Program-made: the position numbers and the translations under genes | Part shown: positions 40,866 to 50,059 of the stretch, piece by piece | Layout of the letters: the number at the start of each line of letters is the position of its first letter | Position numbering within the stretch: position 1 is the first letter of the stretch | Source of the DNA: Caballeronia temeraria | Lineage (GTDB): Bacteria > Pseudomonadota > Gammaproteobacteria > Burkholderiales > Burkholderiaceae | Assembly: GCF_001544795.2 (NCBI RefSeq) | Contig: NZ_FCOI02000032.1 | Location: 25,347-89,346 of the forward strand | DNA length: 64,000 bases | Reading direction: 5' to 3' | Notes under the pieces: generated by a model | The model's input: the letters and a program-made list of their open reading frames with translations, nothing else | Told to the model about the DNA's origin: nothing | Databases searched by the model: none

Positions 40866-42781
40866 GAAGCGACTGGAACGAGGTGCTGATCCTCAACGTC
40901 GACGACAACGACGGCGCGCGCTATGCGAAAACGCGCATCCTGTCGCGCGCGGGCTTCAACGTGATCGAAGCGCCGACGGGCACGGCCGCGCTCGAACGCG
41001 TGCGCGCCGAAGCGCCCGATCTCGTGCTGCTCGACGTCAAGCTGCCCGATATCAACGGGCTCGAAGTGTGCCGGCTCATCAAGGCGTCGCCGGAGACATC
41101 GGGCACGCTGGTGCTGCAGACATCGGCGGCGGCCGTGCACAGCCTCGATCGCATTCGCGGTCTCGAAGGCGGCGCGGACAGCTATCTGACCGAGCCGGTG
41201 GAACCCGCGGAGCTGATCGCGCACGTGCGTGCGTTGCTGCGCGTGCGGCTCGCGGAAAATGCGCTGCGCGAGAGCGAAGAGCGCTTTCGCCAGCTCGCCG
41301 AAAATATCGACGACGTGTTCTGGATGCTCGATCCCGCATCCGGCGAACTGCTCTACGTCAGTCCCGCTTATACGCATCTCTTCGATACGGGCGGCGGCGC
41401 GCCCGCGCCCGTGCCCGGACCCGATCACTGGTCCGGCGATATTCTCCCGCTCGATCGCGCGCATGTCGCCGAGGCGTACCGGCAACTGCTCGCGAACGGC
41501 ACGCCGTATCAGGTCGAATATCGCATCGTGCGCGCGAGCGGCGGGCCGCGCTGGGTCGCCGAGCGCGCGTTTCCGGTGCGCGGCGCGGCGGGGCATCCGG
41601 CGCGGCCGTATCGTATCGCGGGCATCGTCAACGACATTTCCGAGCGCAAGGCCGCCGAGTTGCTGTTGCGCGAAGCGGATCGCCGCAAGGACGAATTTCT
41701 CGCGATGCTCGCGCATGAATTGCGCAATCCGCTCGCGCCGATCCGCAATGCGGTGGATCTGCTCGATCCCGACCGGGAGCCGTCCGTACAGCACTTCGGG
41801 ACGGTGCGCGCGATCATCGACAGGCAGGTGCGGCATCTGAGCCGCCTCGTCGACGATCTGCTCGATGTCGCGCGCATCACGCAGGGCAAGATCACGCTGC
41901 GTCAGGAAACGGTCGATCTCGCGGCGGCGATGGCGGCGGCCATCGAAACCGTGCAGCCCGCGCTCGATAGAAAGCGCCATGTGTTGACGGTGAAGCTGCC
42001 GGATGCGCCGCTGTATATCGTCGGCGACAGCGTGCGGCTCGCGCAGGTGTTCGGCAATCTGCTGTCGAATGCGTCGAAGTACAGTATCGAAGAGGGCGAG
42101 ATCGCCGTCGAGACGGAACAGTTCGGCGACGAAGTGCGCATCGTCGTGCGCGACAACGGCATCGGCATCGCGCCGGACATGCTGCCGCATATCTTCGATC
42201 TCTTCGTGCAGTCGGAGACGTCGCTCGAACGGTCGGAGGGCGGGCTCGGCATCGGCTTGCCGCTGGCGAAGACGCTCGTCGAATTGCAGGGCGGACGCAT
42301 CGAAGCATTTTCCGCGGGACCGCAGGCGGGCAGCGAGTTCGTCGTATGGCTGCCGCTCGCACAGGACGCGCAGGTGGCCGCGCAGGGCGCCCCGCACACG
42401 CCCGCGAACGTGAGCGCGGGCAAACGCGTGCTGCTCGTCGATGACAGCGTCGACGCGGCCACCGCGATGGCGCTTCTGCTCGAAGCGGACGGCTACGATG
42501 TGCGCACCGCTCACGATGCGGCCGAAGCGCTCGTGCTCTCCGAGTCGTTCTTGCCGCAGATCGTGCTGCTCGATATCGGCTTGCCGGGCATGGACGGTTA
42601 CCGGCTCGCCAGCGAGATGCGCGCGCGCCCGGCGACTGCCGATGCCTTGTTGATCGCGGTGACGGGCTACGGGCAGGCGCATGATCGCCAGCGTTCGAAG
42701 GAAGCGGGCTTCGATCATCATCTCGTGAAGCCGGTGGCGTTCGAGGAGATTCAGCGGGCGGTATCGGGAAAGTTCGTCTGA
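40862..42781 (+). CDS. Hybrid histidine kinase: REC-PAS-HisKA-HATPase-REC
   Basis: 639 aa, soluble. The N-terminal receiver (about 8-125) is intact (NVDDND, LVLLDVKLPDINGLE). PAS spans about 135-265, HisKA has LAMLAHELRNPLAPI, HATPase has NLLSNASKYS and GGLGIGLPLAKTL, and the C-terminal receiver is intact (LLVDDS, IVLLDIGLPGMDG). It overlaps the previous kinase gene by 4 bp (ATGA). The N-terminal receiver could accept phosphate from the upstream kinase, making a relay. Confidence 0.9.
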   Translation: MRSDWNEVLILNVDDNDGARYAKTRILSRAGFNVIEAPTGTAALERVRAEAPDLVLLDVKLPDINGLEVCRLIKASPETSGTLVLQTSAAAVHSLDRIRGLEGGADSYLTEPVEPAELIAHVRALLRVRLAENALRESEERFRQLAENIDDVFWMLDPASGELLYVSPAYTHLFDTGGGAPAPVPGPDHWSGDILPLDRAHVAEAYRQLLANGTPYQVEYRIVRASGGPRWVAERAFPVRGAAGHPARPYRIAGIVNDISERKAAELLLREADRRKDEFLAMLAHELRNPLAPIRNAVDLLDPDREPSVQHFGTVRAIIDRQVRHLSRLVDDLLDVARITQGKITLRQETVDLAAAMAAAIETVQPALDRKRHVLTVKLPDAPLYIVGDSVRLAQVFGNLLSNASKYSIEEGEIAVETEQFGDEVRIVVRDNGIGIAPDMLPHIFDLFVQSETSLERSEGGLGIGLPLAKTLVELQGGRIEAFSAGPQAGSEFVVWLPLAQDAQVAAQGAPHTPANVSAGKRVLLVDDSVDAATAMALLLEADGYDVRTAHDAAEALVLSESFLPQIVLLDIGLPGMDGYRLASEMRARPATADALLIAVTGYGQAHDRQRSKEAGFDHHLVKPVAFEEIQRAVSGKFV

Positions 42782-42785
42782 GTGA

Positions 42786-42803
42786 AATGACGCGCGTCAT
42801 CGT
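42786..42803. repeat. 18-bp repeat with 12-bp palindrome, copy 1
   Basis: AATGACGCGCGTCATCGT, containing the perfect palindrome TGACGCGCGTCA, is identical to a copy at 60529-60546. Here it sits 5 bp after a kinase stop and 108 bp before the glycosyltransferase start. Confidence 0.5.
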
Positions 42804-42910
42804 TGCGCGTTTGTATTCGTCAAAATCTGAAATATTTGGGGGAAACGACCCATCGCACTCAGATTGGGGCACACTCCGCCGGGACCAATCAGAACGGAAC
42901 CCGATTTCCC

Positions 42911-43939
42911 GTGTCTTCCTCACCCCTCGTCACTGTCGTCATGCCCGCGTACAACGCGCAGGCCTTTATCGGCGAAGCGATCGCTTCGATTCGCAGTCAA
43001 ACCCTCGAAGACTGGGAGCTCATCGTCGTGGACGACGGCTCGACCGACCAGACCTTCGAGACCGCGCAGCAGGCAGCCGGCGACGACCATCGTGTGCGCC
43101 TCATACGCCTCGAGCAGAACGAGGGCATCAGTGCCGCTTCGAATGCGGGTTTCGACGCGGCGCGCGGCGAGTTCATCGCGCGCATCGACTCCGACGACCG
43201 GGCTCTTCCTACGAGGCTCGCCGCTCAGGTCGCCGCTTTCCGCGAATCGGAACGCCTCGCGGCTGCCGGCGCCCACGCGCGCGTGTTCGGCGAGAACCTC
43301 CCGGACGATCGTTACGCCTATTGCACGCGGGGCGACGGCGCTCTCAAGGCTCGCCTTTTCGAAGGCTTCAACACCATCAGCGGCGGCACGCTCATGGTGC
43401 GGCGTTCGTTCGTCCGGGAGCATCACATCCGGTTCGACGACCAGACGGCGAGCGCGGAAGACCTGGACTATCTCGTCGAGATCATGGTGGCCGGCGGCGA
43501 GATCGACAATGTCGACGAAGTCCTCGTCGAGCACCGAACGCATGAGACGAACTTCACCAGCACCCGGATAGACGTTGCGCGTCCCGCGCTGGAAGTCTTC
43601 CGCAAACGCCTGCTGGCCATCTGGTACCCGAGCCTCGATCCGCACGACATCGATCTCGTCGTGGCCATGTGGTTCGCGCTCGACGTCGACACCGACGGGT
43701 TTCTGGCAGTGGTGCGCGCGGTCGACAGACTCGTTGCGGCCGAGGCACGCGATTTCGGGCAAGACACATCCGTCGTCCGTGATTTTGTCGTCAGGCGCCT
43801 GGCCGAAGTGGCCGAATTGTTTCGGGGCGCGCTCGATGCGTCCCATCTCCAGGTCATCCGCGTGCTGGCCTCTCCGGCCATCGGCGCCGCTCTTGATCAA
43901 GCCAGCCTTTTGCCCGTCGACACGACCGAAGCGGTCTGA
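42911..43939 (+). CDS. Family 2 glycosyltransferase
   Basis: 342 aa from a GTG at 42911. The GT-A domain is at residues 1-210: VTVVMPAYNAQ opening, nucleotide-binding Asp in VVDDGSTDQT, the DxD-type motif ARIDSDD and an acceptor-region AEDLDY. A helical C-terminal part (about 250-342) has no recognised domain. It stands alone, not within a polysaccharide cluster, so its acceptor cannot be guessed. The leader (42820-42860) is notably AT-rich. The start is uncertain: no strong ribosome site. Confidence 0.82.
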   Translation: MSSSPLVTVVMPAYNAQAFIGEAIASIRSQTLEDWELIVVDDGSTDQTFETAQQAAGDDHRVRLIRLEQNEGISAASNAGFDAARGEFIARIDSDDRALPTRLAAQVAAFRESERLAAAGAHARVFGENLPDDRYAYCTRGDGALKARLFEGFNTISGGTLMVRRSFVREHHIRFDDQTASAEDLDYLVEIMVAGGEIDNVDEVLVEHRTHETNFTSTRIDVARPALEVFRKRLLAIWYPSLDPHDIDLVVAMWFALDVDTDGFLAVVRAVDRLVAAEARDFGQDTSVVRDFVVRRLAEVAELFRGALDASHLQVIRVLASPAIGAALDQASLLPVDTTEAV

Positions 43940-43976
43940 ATCGCCGCTCCGCGTTTTCACCTAGCAAATCGAGGTT

Positions 43977-43996
43977 GACGCACGCGGTCGTGCGTC
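43977..43996. promoter_or_regulatory. Inverted repeat upstream of the catabolic operon
   Basis: GACGCACG (43977-43984) and CGTGCGTC (43989-43996) form a perfect dyad that begins inside a TTGACG -35-like hexamer (43975-43980). It may be an operator of the GntR-led operon or the 3' hairpin of the preceding gene; there is no U-run. Confidence 0.4.
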
Positions 43997-44016
43997 CGAC
44001 ACTTTAGCCATGCAAG

Positions 44017-44026
44017 TGTGATCACA
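44017..44026. promoter_or_regulatory. Palindrome TGTGATCACA before the GntR gene
   Basis: A perfect 10-bp palindrome in the leader, 54 bp before the chosen start. FadR-subfamily GntR proteins bind GT...AC dyads, so it is a candidate autoregulatory site. Confidence 0.35.
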
Positions 44027-44080
44027 GGTCACACCAAACGAAAGCACCGCAGCAGCCGAACGAAAGAACGGAGGCAACAG

Positions 44081-44791
44081 TTGGCGATACGCTCGACAGC
44101 GGACTTACCCGCGCTCGAACTGGTGGCACGCGAAACCATGGCCGGCCGCGTATACGCGCAGCTCAGGCAGGCGATCATGACGGGCCGCTTCGCGCCCGGA
44201 CAGTTGCTGAGTCTGCGCAGCGTCGCGGAAGCGGTCGGCTCTTCGACCATGCCGGTGCGGGCTGCGCTCACGCGCTTGCAGGCCGAAGGCGCATTGATCG
44301 ACGGTCCCGGCCGCGCGCTGATGGTCCCGCCGATGACGCTCGAACTGCTCGACGAATTGCGCGACGTGCGCATCGCACTCGAAGGCGCGGTCGCGAAGCG
44401 CGCGGCATCGCGCATGACGCGCGCGCATCTCGACGCACTGCAGGCCATTTTCGACACGATGAACGCGCATGTCGAAGCCGGCGACGTGCCCGCGTATCTG
44501 CGCAGCAACTTCGAATTCCACATCGCCATCTACACGCACGGCGCGAGCGATCTCACGCTCGCGACGATCCAGAACCTCTGGATGCGCATCGGTCCTTTCC
44601 TGAATCTCGTGGCGCCCGACATTCCGCATATGCGCCGTTCGATGGCGGCGCATCGTCATATCGTCGAAGCGCTCTGGCGCGGCGACGGCGAAGGCGCGCG
44701 CGCCGGTATCGAGGAGGATATCGGCGATGCGGCCGCCGATCTGCAGGAGCGATTGCAAAGCGGTGAACTGAACAGCCAGGCAAGCGCCTGA
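44081..44791 (+). CDS. GntR-family regulator, FadR/FCD subfamily
   Basis: 236 aa. A winged helix (residues about 20-85, AQLRQAIMTGRFAPGQLLSLRSVAEAVGSSTMPVRAAL) and an all-helical FCD effector domain with metal-ligand-type residues (RDVRIALEGAVA, His in FEFHIAIY and HRHIVEAL). TTG at 44081 was chosen because a perfect GGAGG lies 6 nt before it; a GTG at 44018 lies within the putative operator. First gene of a ten-gene catabolic operon, which it probably controls in response to the substrate or an intermediate. Confidence 0.88.
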   Translation: MAIRSTADLPALELVARETMAGRVYAQLRQAIMTGRFAPGQLLSLRSVAEAVGSSTMPVRAALTRLQAEGALIDGPGRALMVPPMTLELLDELRDVRIALEGAVAKRAASRMTRAHLDALQAIFDTMNAHVEAGDVPAYLRSNFEFHIAIYTHGASDLTLATIQNLWMRIGPFLNLVAPDIPHMRRSMAAHRHIVEALWRGDGEGARAGIEEDIGDAAADLQERLQSGELNSQASA

Positions 44792-44817
44792 CACGCATAA
44801 CAACAACGGAGACAGGC

Positions 44818-45624
44818 ATGACGGTTCTTCAGATGCTGAAACCGCACGCGGGATTGCGCGTGCTCATCACGGGCGGCGCATCGGGCATCGGGCTCGTGAT
44901 CGCGCGCGCGTTCATCGATGCAGGCGCGCGCGTGCATGTGTGCGACGCGAGCCCCGATGCCATCGAGGCATTGGCAAAAGCCGAAGCGAGCGCGGAGTGC
45001 AATGCGATCACATCGACGCTTGCGGATGTCGCGGACAAGGACGCCGTCGAGCGCGTATTCGTCGATGTGGAGCGCGAACTCGGCGGACTCGATGTGCTCG
45101 TGAACAACGCGGGCATCGCGGGGCCGACGGGCGGCATCGACGAGCTGGATGCGAACGAATGGGAACAGACCGTCGACGTCAATCTGAACGCGCAGTTCTA
45201 CTTCGCGCGCCGCGCGGTGCCGCTTCTGCGTCATGCGCATGACGGCGGGACGATCATCGCGCTCTCGTCGGTGGCGGGGCGGCTCGGCTACGCGTTTCGC
45301 ACGCCCTATGCCGCGACCAAGTGGGCCGTCGTCGGCATGACGAAGAGCCTCGCGATCGAGCTGGGACCGTCGAACATTCGCGTCAACGCGATACAGCCGG
45401 GCATCGTGAAAGGGCCGCGCATCGAGCGCGTGATCTCGGCGCGCGCGAAGCAACTGAACCTCTCGTACGAGGAGATGGAGAAGCAATATCTCGCGAAGAT
45501 TTCGCTGCGCCGCATGACGACGCCCGAGGAAGTCGCCGCCACCGCGCTCTTTCTGTGCTCGCCCGCGGGCAGCGGTATCTCGGGGCAGGCGATCTCAGTC
45601 TGCGGCAACGTCGAAGTCCTTTAA
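44818..45624 (+). CDS. Short-chain dehydrogenase/reductase
   Basis: 268 aa. Rossmann motif TGGASGIG near residues 18-25, NNAGIAGP, and catalytic Ser/Tyr/Lys with YAATK. Classical SDR with NAD(P). The long SISQ-type C-terminus (SGQAISVCGNVEVL) matches SDRs that act on polyols or hydroxy acids. GGAG precedes the ATG. In this operon it could oxidise a sugar to its lactone or a hydroxyl to a ketone; which one is unknown. Confidence 0.9.
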   Translation: MTVLQMLKPHAGLRVLITGGASGIGLVIARAFIDAGARVHVCDASPDAIEALAKAEASAECNAITSTLADVADKDAVERVFVDVERELGGLDVLVNNAGIAGPTGGIDELDANEWEQTVDVNLNAQFYFARRAVPLLRHAHDGGTIIALSSVAGRLGYAFRTPYAATKWAVVGMTKSLAIELGPSNIRVNAIQPGIVKGPRIERVISARAKQLNLSYEEMEKQYLAKISLRRMTTPEEVAATALFLCSPAGSGISGQAISVCGNVEVL

Positions 45625-45639
45625 AACAACGAGGATCAC

Positions 45640-46572
45640 ATGGCAACGAAACGCAAGGTCATCATCACGTGCGCGCCGACGGGCGCGATCCATACGCCTT
45701 CGATGTCGCCCTATCTCCCGTTGACGCCGCAGCAGATCGGCGATGCCGCGCTCGCGGCCGCGAAGGAAGGCGCCGCGATTCTGCATCTGCACGCACGCGA
45801 TCCCGTGGACGGTCATCCGACGCAGGACCCTGCGGTGTTTCAGGAATTTCTGCCGCGCATCAAGGCAGAAACGGATGCCGTCATCAACATCACGACGGGC
45901 GGCAGCCCGCACATGACCGTCGCGGAGCGACTGAAGCCCGCGCATCACTTCAAGCCGGAAGTGGCGTCGCTGAACATGGGTTCGATGAACTTCGGCCTCT
46001 ATCCGATGCTCGATCGTTTCAAGGAATTCAAGTACGAGTGGGAACGCAAGCACCTGGAGAACAGCCGCGATCTGGTGTTCAAGAACACCTTCGCGGATAT
46101 CGAATACATCCTCACGTCGTGCAGCGATAACGGTACGCGCTTCGAGCATGAATGCTATGACATCTCGCATCTGTACAACCTCGCGCACTTCGTCGATCGC
46201 GGGCTCGTCAAGCCGCCGTTCTTCGTGCAGAGCGTGTTCGGTCTGCTGGGCGGCATCGGGCCTCATCCCGAGGATCTCGCGCACATGAAGCGCACGGCGG
46301 ATCGCCTCTTCGGCAACGACTACGTGTGGTCGATTCTCGGCGCGGGACGTCATCAGATTCCGCTCGGCTCGATGGGCGTCGCGCAGGGATCGAATGTGCG
46401 TGTCGGTCTCGAAGATTCGCTGTGGATCGAACCGGGCAAGCTCGCCGAATCGAGCGCGGCGCAGGTGAAGAAAATTCGTCAGGTGATCGAAGGACTTTCG
46501 CTCGATATCGCGACGCCCGCCGAAGCACGCGAGATGCTCAAGCTCAAAGGCGCGAGCGACACCAACTTTTGA
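45640..46572 (+). CDS. Beta-keto acid cleavage enzyme (BKACE, DUF849 / Kce family)
   Basis: 310 aa TIM barrel. The zinc motif HLHARDP gives His49 and His51, with Glu258 (GLEDSLW) as a likely further catalytic or metal residue; PTGAIHTPSMSPYLP is the acetyl-CoA/keto-acid region. BKACE enzymes convert a beta-keto acid plus acetyl-CoA to acetoacetate and a new acyl-CoA. Neighbouring dehydrogenases could make the keto acid and a CoA ligase is encoded in the same operon. The usual name 3-keto-5-aminohexanoate cleavage enzyme should not be taken as its substrate. Confidence 0.9.
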   Translation: MATKRKVIITCAPTGAIHTPSMSPYLPLTPQQIGDAALAAAKEGAAILHLHARDPVDGHPTQDPAVFQEFLPRIKAETDAVINITTGGSPHMTVAERLKPAHHFKPEVASLNMGSMNFGLYPMLDRFKEFKYEWERKHLENSRDLVFKNTFADIEYILTSCSDNGTRFEHECYDISHLYNLAHFVDRGLVKPPFFVQSVFGLLGGIGPHPEDLAHMKRTADRLFGNDYVWSILGAGRHQIPLGSMGVAQGSNVRVGLEDSLWIEPGKLAESSAAQVKKIRQVIEGLSLDIATPAEAREMLKLKGASDTNF

Positions 46573-46586
46573 CGACGGAGGGCATC

Positions 46587-47360
46587 GTGAGCGCAAAGCT
46601 GAAAGTAGTCGCGATGCCGACGGGCTGGCTCACCGTCGACCGCTCGTCGCAAGTGTATGGCCGCTACTTCGGCCAGCAGATCAAGGTGCCCGTATGGTCG
46701 ACGGCGATCGTCGGCGCGCAGAAGAAGATCGTCGTCGATACGGGCATACACGATCCGGGCTGGGTATCGAACTTCGTGTGTCCATGCGATCAGGCGCCCG
46801 AAGAGAAGCTCGAACGCGCGTTGAAAGAGTATGTGGGCTGGAGTGCGGATGACGTCGATATCGTCATCAACACGCATCTGCACTACGACCATTCCGGCGG
46901 CAACACGCTCTTCAAGAATGCGCGCTTCATCGTGCAGGCGGCCGAATGGGAATACGCGGGCCATCCGCTGCCCACCCAGGCCACGTATTACCAGGAGTTC
47001 CTGATCGGCCGCGAGCCGCTCGCGTATTTTCGCTGGCAGTTCGTGAACGGCGTGACCGATATCGTGCCCGGCGTGCGCGTCGTGCCGACGCCGGGGCACA
47101 CGCCGGGACATCAGTCCGTCGCGGTCGATACGGACGACGGTGTCGTGCTGATCGCGGGTGATTGCGCGAACTGCATGGAGAACATCGTCGATCTCGTGCC
47201 CGTGGGCATCGTGCATGAAACGCTCGCGGAGATCGGCTCGCTGTCGCGCATCCGTCAGATCGCCGATTTCGTCATACCCGGACACGACCCGAACGTCGTG
47301 CCCGGCAGCGCGGGCATCGCTTTGCCCGCGAGCGCTCGTCTGCCGCACATCCGAAGTTGA
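46587..47360 (+). CDS. Metallo-beta-lactamase-fold hydrolase of the lactonase (AttM/BlcC-like) group
   Basis: 257 aa from GTG 46587, preceded by a strong GGAGGG. The di-metal motif THLHYDHSGG, plus His in TPGHTPGHQS, Asp in IAGDCAN and late PGHDPNV, is complete. Relatives hydrolyse gamma-butyrolactone or N-acyl homoserine lactones. Within this operon a sugar-lactone or thioester substrate is more likely than quorum quenching (inference). Confidence 0.85.
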   Translation: MSAKLKVVAMPTGWLTVDRSSQVYGRYFGQQIKVPVWSTAIVGAQKKIVVDTGIHDPGWVSNFVCPCDQAPEEKLERALKEYVGWSADDVDIVINTHLHYDHSGGNTLFKNARFIVQAAEWEYAGHPLPTQATYYQEFLIGREPLAYFRWQFVNGVTDIVPGVRVVPTPGHTPGHQSVAVDTDDGVVLIAGDCANCMENIVDLVPVGIVHETLAEIGSLSRIRQIADFVIPGHDPNVVPGSAGIALPASARLPHIRS

Positions 47361-47400
47361 AAGCGCTCGCTTCATAACCATACGAAGACCGGAGGAAGAC

Positions 47401-48528
47401 ATGAAAGCATTGACGCAATCGATTCGTCATGCGGGGCGAGCCGCGCTCGGCCTCGCGTTCGCGGCGGCGCTCGCCGTGTCGGGGCAGGCGCACGCGGCCG
47501 GCAAATACAAGATCTTCTTGTCGATGAGCTATGTCGGAAACGACTGGCAGACCGAAGCCGCGAACATGGTCAAGGCGATGGCCAATACGCCGGGCCTGAA
47601 GGACAAGGTCGATCTCGAAGTGCAGGTCGCGGGCACCGACGCGCAGAAGCAGATCCAGCAGATCAACTCGATGGTGCAGGCGGGCGCGAAGGCCATCGTC
47701 ATCTATCCGATCTCGCCGACCGCGCTCAATCGCGCGATCAAGAACGCATGCTCGAAGGGCGTCGTCGTCGCGGCGTATGACGGCGAAGTGACCGAGCCGT
47801 GCGCGCACAATGTGACCATCGATCAGCATCAGGCCGGCACCGTCACCGCCGAATGGCTCGCGAAGACCATCAACGGCAAGGGCAATGTCGTGATGATCAC
47901 GGGCGTGCCGGGCACCTCCGTCGACCGCGCGCGCACTGAAGCGGCGAAGGCCGTGTTCGCGAAGTATCCGGGCATCAAGATCGTCGCGGAAGGCACGGGC
48001 ATGTGGAGTCAGGCGACCGCGAAGACCGAGCTCTCGAAGATTCTCGCGACGAACAGCTGGGACAAGATCGATGGCCTGTGGATGCAGGTGGGCTGCTTCA
48101 CGGCGGCGTCGATGCAGCTCGATGCGGGCATCGCCGATGACAAGATCAAGCCGTGCGCGGGCGAATCGTCGAACGGGCATCGCGTGCAGATGCTGCCGCC
48201 GGGCGAAGTGAAGGGGCAAGGCGCGTATCGTTCGATCGGCTATCGCTCGATCTCGTATGGCGCGCCTCCGTACTCCGGTGCAATGGCGCTCAAGATGGCC
48301 GTGAAGAAGCTCGATGGCGGCGACTTTCCAGCGCGCGTGACGCTCAAGCTGCCGCTTGTCCTGACTTCGGAATCGAAGCTTTGCAAGACCGGCAGCATCG
48401 ACGAACTGAAGGCGGGCTGCACGGCGTTCCCGCCGGACAAGGTGCCGCCAGGCTGGTTCGCCGACATCTACTCGGAAGACACGAAAGAAGTCGGTTTCAA
48501 CGCGGCCTTGACGGGCAATCAGGACTGA
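47401..48528 (+). CDS. Sugar-type ABC transporter periplasmic binding protein
   Basis: 375 aa. The signal peptide ends at AHA|AGKYKI near residue 28. Two-lobed type I binding-protein (ribose/galactose family) with VQVAGTDAQKQIQQINSMVQAGAKAIVIYPIS. Four cysteines late in the mature protein are unusual for the family and may form disulfides. GGAGGAAG precedes the ATG. It feeds the RbsA-like ATPase and fused permease that follow. Confidence 0.88.
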   Translation: MKALTQSIRHAGRAALGLAFAAALAVSGQAHAAGKYKIFLSMSYVGNDWQTEAANMVKAMANTPGLKDKVDLEVQVAGTDAQKQIQQINSMVQAGAKAIVIYPISPTALNRAIKNACSKGVVVAAYDGEVTEPCAHNVTIDQHQAGTVTAEWLAKTINGKGNVVMITGVPGTSVDRARTEAAKAVFAKYPGIKIVAEGTGMWSQATAKTELSKILATNSWDKIDGLWMQVGCFTAASMQLDAGIADDKIKPCAGESSNGHRVQMLPPGEVKGQGAYRSIGYRSISYGAPPYSGAMALKMAVKKLDGGDFPARVTLKLPLVLTSESKLCKTGSIDELKAGCTAFPPDKVPPGWFADIYSEDTKEVGFNAALTGNQD

Positions 48529-48537
48529 GGCGGCGCG

Positions 48538-50049
48538 ATGAACGACGCATCATTGGCGATCGATCTGTCGAAGGTGACGAAGCGCTTCGGCGCGACCGTC
48601 GCGCTCGATGGCGCGTCGTTCTCGGTGAAGCGCGGCGCGGTGCATGCGCTGCTCGGCGAGAACGGCGCGGGCAAGTCCACCACGGTCAAGCTGCTGTCGG
48701 GATTGATGCAGCCCGATGCGGGCAGCATCCGCGTGATGGGCAGCGACGTGACGATGAAGAGCCCGAAGGACGCGCATCGCGCGGGCGTGCAGACGGCGTT
48801 TCAGGAGATGACGCTCGTGCGCGATCTCACGGTCGCGCAGAATCTGCTGATGTCGTATGAGCCGGCCGGCTTTCTGGGGCGCATCAGAAAGCGCGACGCG
48901 CAACGGCAGGCGGCAGAATGGCTGGACAAGCTCGAACTGTCCGACGTGCGTCCCGGCGCGTATATCCGCGATCTTTCCTTGCCCGTGCGGCAGAAGATCG
49001 AGATTGCGAAGGCGATTGTCCGCGGACCGAAGGTGCTGCTGCTCGATGAACCGACATCGGCGCTGTCGGGCCGCGATGTCGCGTGGCTGTCACGTCGCAT
49101 CGACGAACTGAAGGCGAGCGACGTGACCTTCGTGTTCATCTCGCATCGCATGCAGGAAGTGCGCGAGTTCTGCGACAGCCTCACGGTGTATCGCAATGGC
49201 CGCGACGTGGGCGCGTTCGACGCCGCCGATATCTCCGACGACGAAGTGATCCGCCTCGTCATCGGCCGCTCGATGGAGGCGAAGTACCCGCCGAAGGTCG
49301 CGTCAGTGACAAGCGACGCGACGCCCGCGATCGAAACACGCAACGTGCGCGTCGATGGCGTCGTCAGCGATTTCGATCTTTCCGTGAAGCCGGGCGAAGT
49401 GCATGGCATCGCGGCGCTGCAGGGCATGGGTCAGCGCGAGCTGTTCGAGGCGCTGTTCGGTGCGGCTTATATCGACGATGGCGAAATCCGCATCGACGGC
49501 AAACCGGTCACATTGACATCGACGGCGGATTCGTTGAAGGCCGGCGTATCGACGAGCTTCCTGCCCGAGGACCGCAAGACCGAAGGCTTGTTCCTGCGGC
49601 TGCCCGGCGGCGAGAACGTGTCGCTGCCGGTGATCGGCCGTTATGCGCGCTTCGGGCTTATCGATCGCAAGCGCGAGCAGGCCGCGATCCGCCGCTCGCT
49701 TGCGCAGATGGAAGTGAATCCGCGCGCGCTGTACAAGCCGTGTCTGTCGTTCTCCGGCGGCAATCAGCAGAAGATCGCGATGGCGAAGTGGCTGCTCACG
49801 CAAAGCCGTGTATGGCTCATGTTCGATCCGACGCGCGGCATCGACGTCGGCACCAAGCATCAGATCTTCGTATTGATGCGCGCGTTCGCGGCGGCGGGCG
49901 GCGCCGTGCTCTTCTATTCGACGGACGTGCCCGAACTCGTCAACGTGTGCGATCGCGTTTCGGTGATGTATCGCGGACGCAATGCCGGCGAGTTGAGCGG
50001 CGACGCGCTGACCGAAGAGAACGTGATGCGCAAGATGCTTTCCAGCTGA
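48538..50049 (+). CDS. Sugar ABC transporter ATPase with two ABC domains (RbsA/MglA type)
   Basis: 503 aa. The N-terminal ABC domain has Walker A GENGAGKST, a signature segment replaced by DLSLPVRQKIE, and Walker B LLLLDEPTSALS. The C-terminal domain (about 265-500) has degenerate Walker A, signature FSGGNQQKIA and MFDPTRGIDVG, the asymmetric pattern typical of RbsA/MglA. Spaced 9 bp after the binding-protein gene and 10 bp before the permease. Confidence 0.92.
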   Translation: MNDASLAIDLSKVTKRFGATVALDGASFSVKRGAVHALLGENGAGKSTTVKLLSGLMQPDAGSIRVMGSDVTMKSPKDAHRAGVQTAFQEMTLVRDLTVAQNLLMSYEPAGFLGRIRKRDAQRQAAEWLDKLELSDVRPGAYIRDLSLPVRQKIEIAKAIVRGPKVLLLDEPTSALSGRDVAWLSRRIDELKASDVTFVFISHRMQEVREFCDSLTVYRNGRDVGAFDAADISDDEVIRLVIGRSMEAKYPPKVASVTSDATPAIETRNVRVDGVVSDFDLSVKPGEVHGIAALQGMGQRELFEALFGAAYIDDGEIRIDGKPVTLTSTADSLKAGVSTSFLPEDRKTEGLFLRLPGGENVSLPVIGRYARFGLIDRKREQAAIRRSLAQMEVNPRALYKPCLSFSGGNQQKIAMAKWLLTQSRVWLMFDPTRGIDVGTKHQIFVLMRAFAAAGGAVLFYSTDVPELVNVCDRVSVMYRGRNAGELSGDALTEENVMRKMLSS

Positions 50050-50059
50050 GAGGTTGCTC

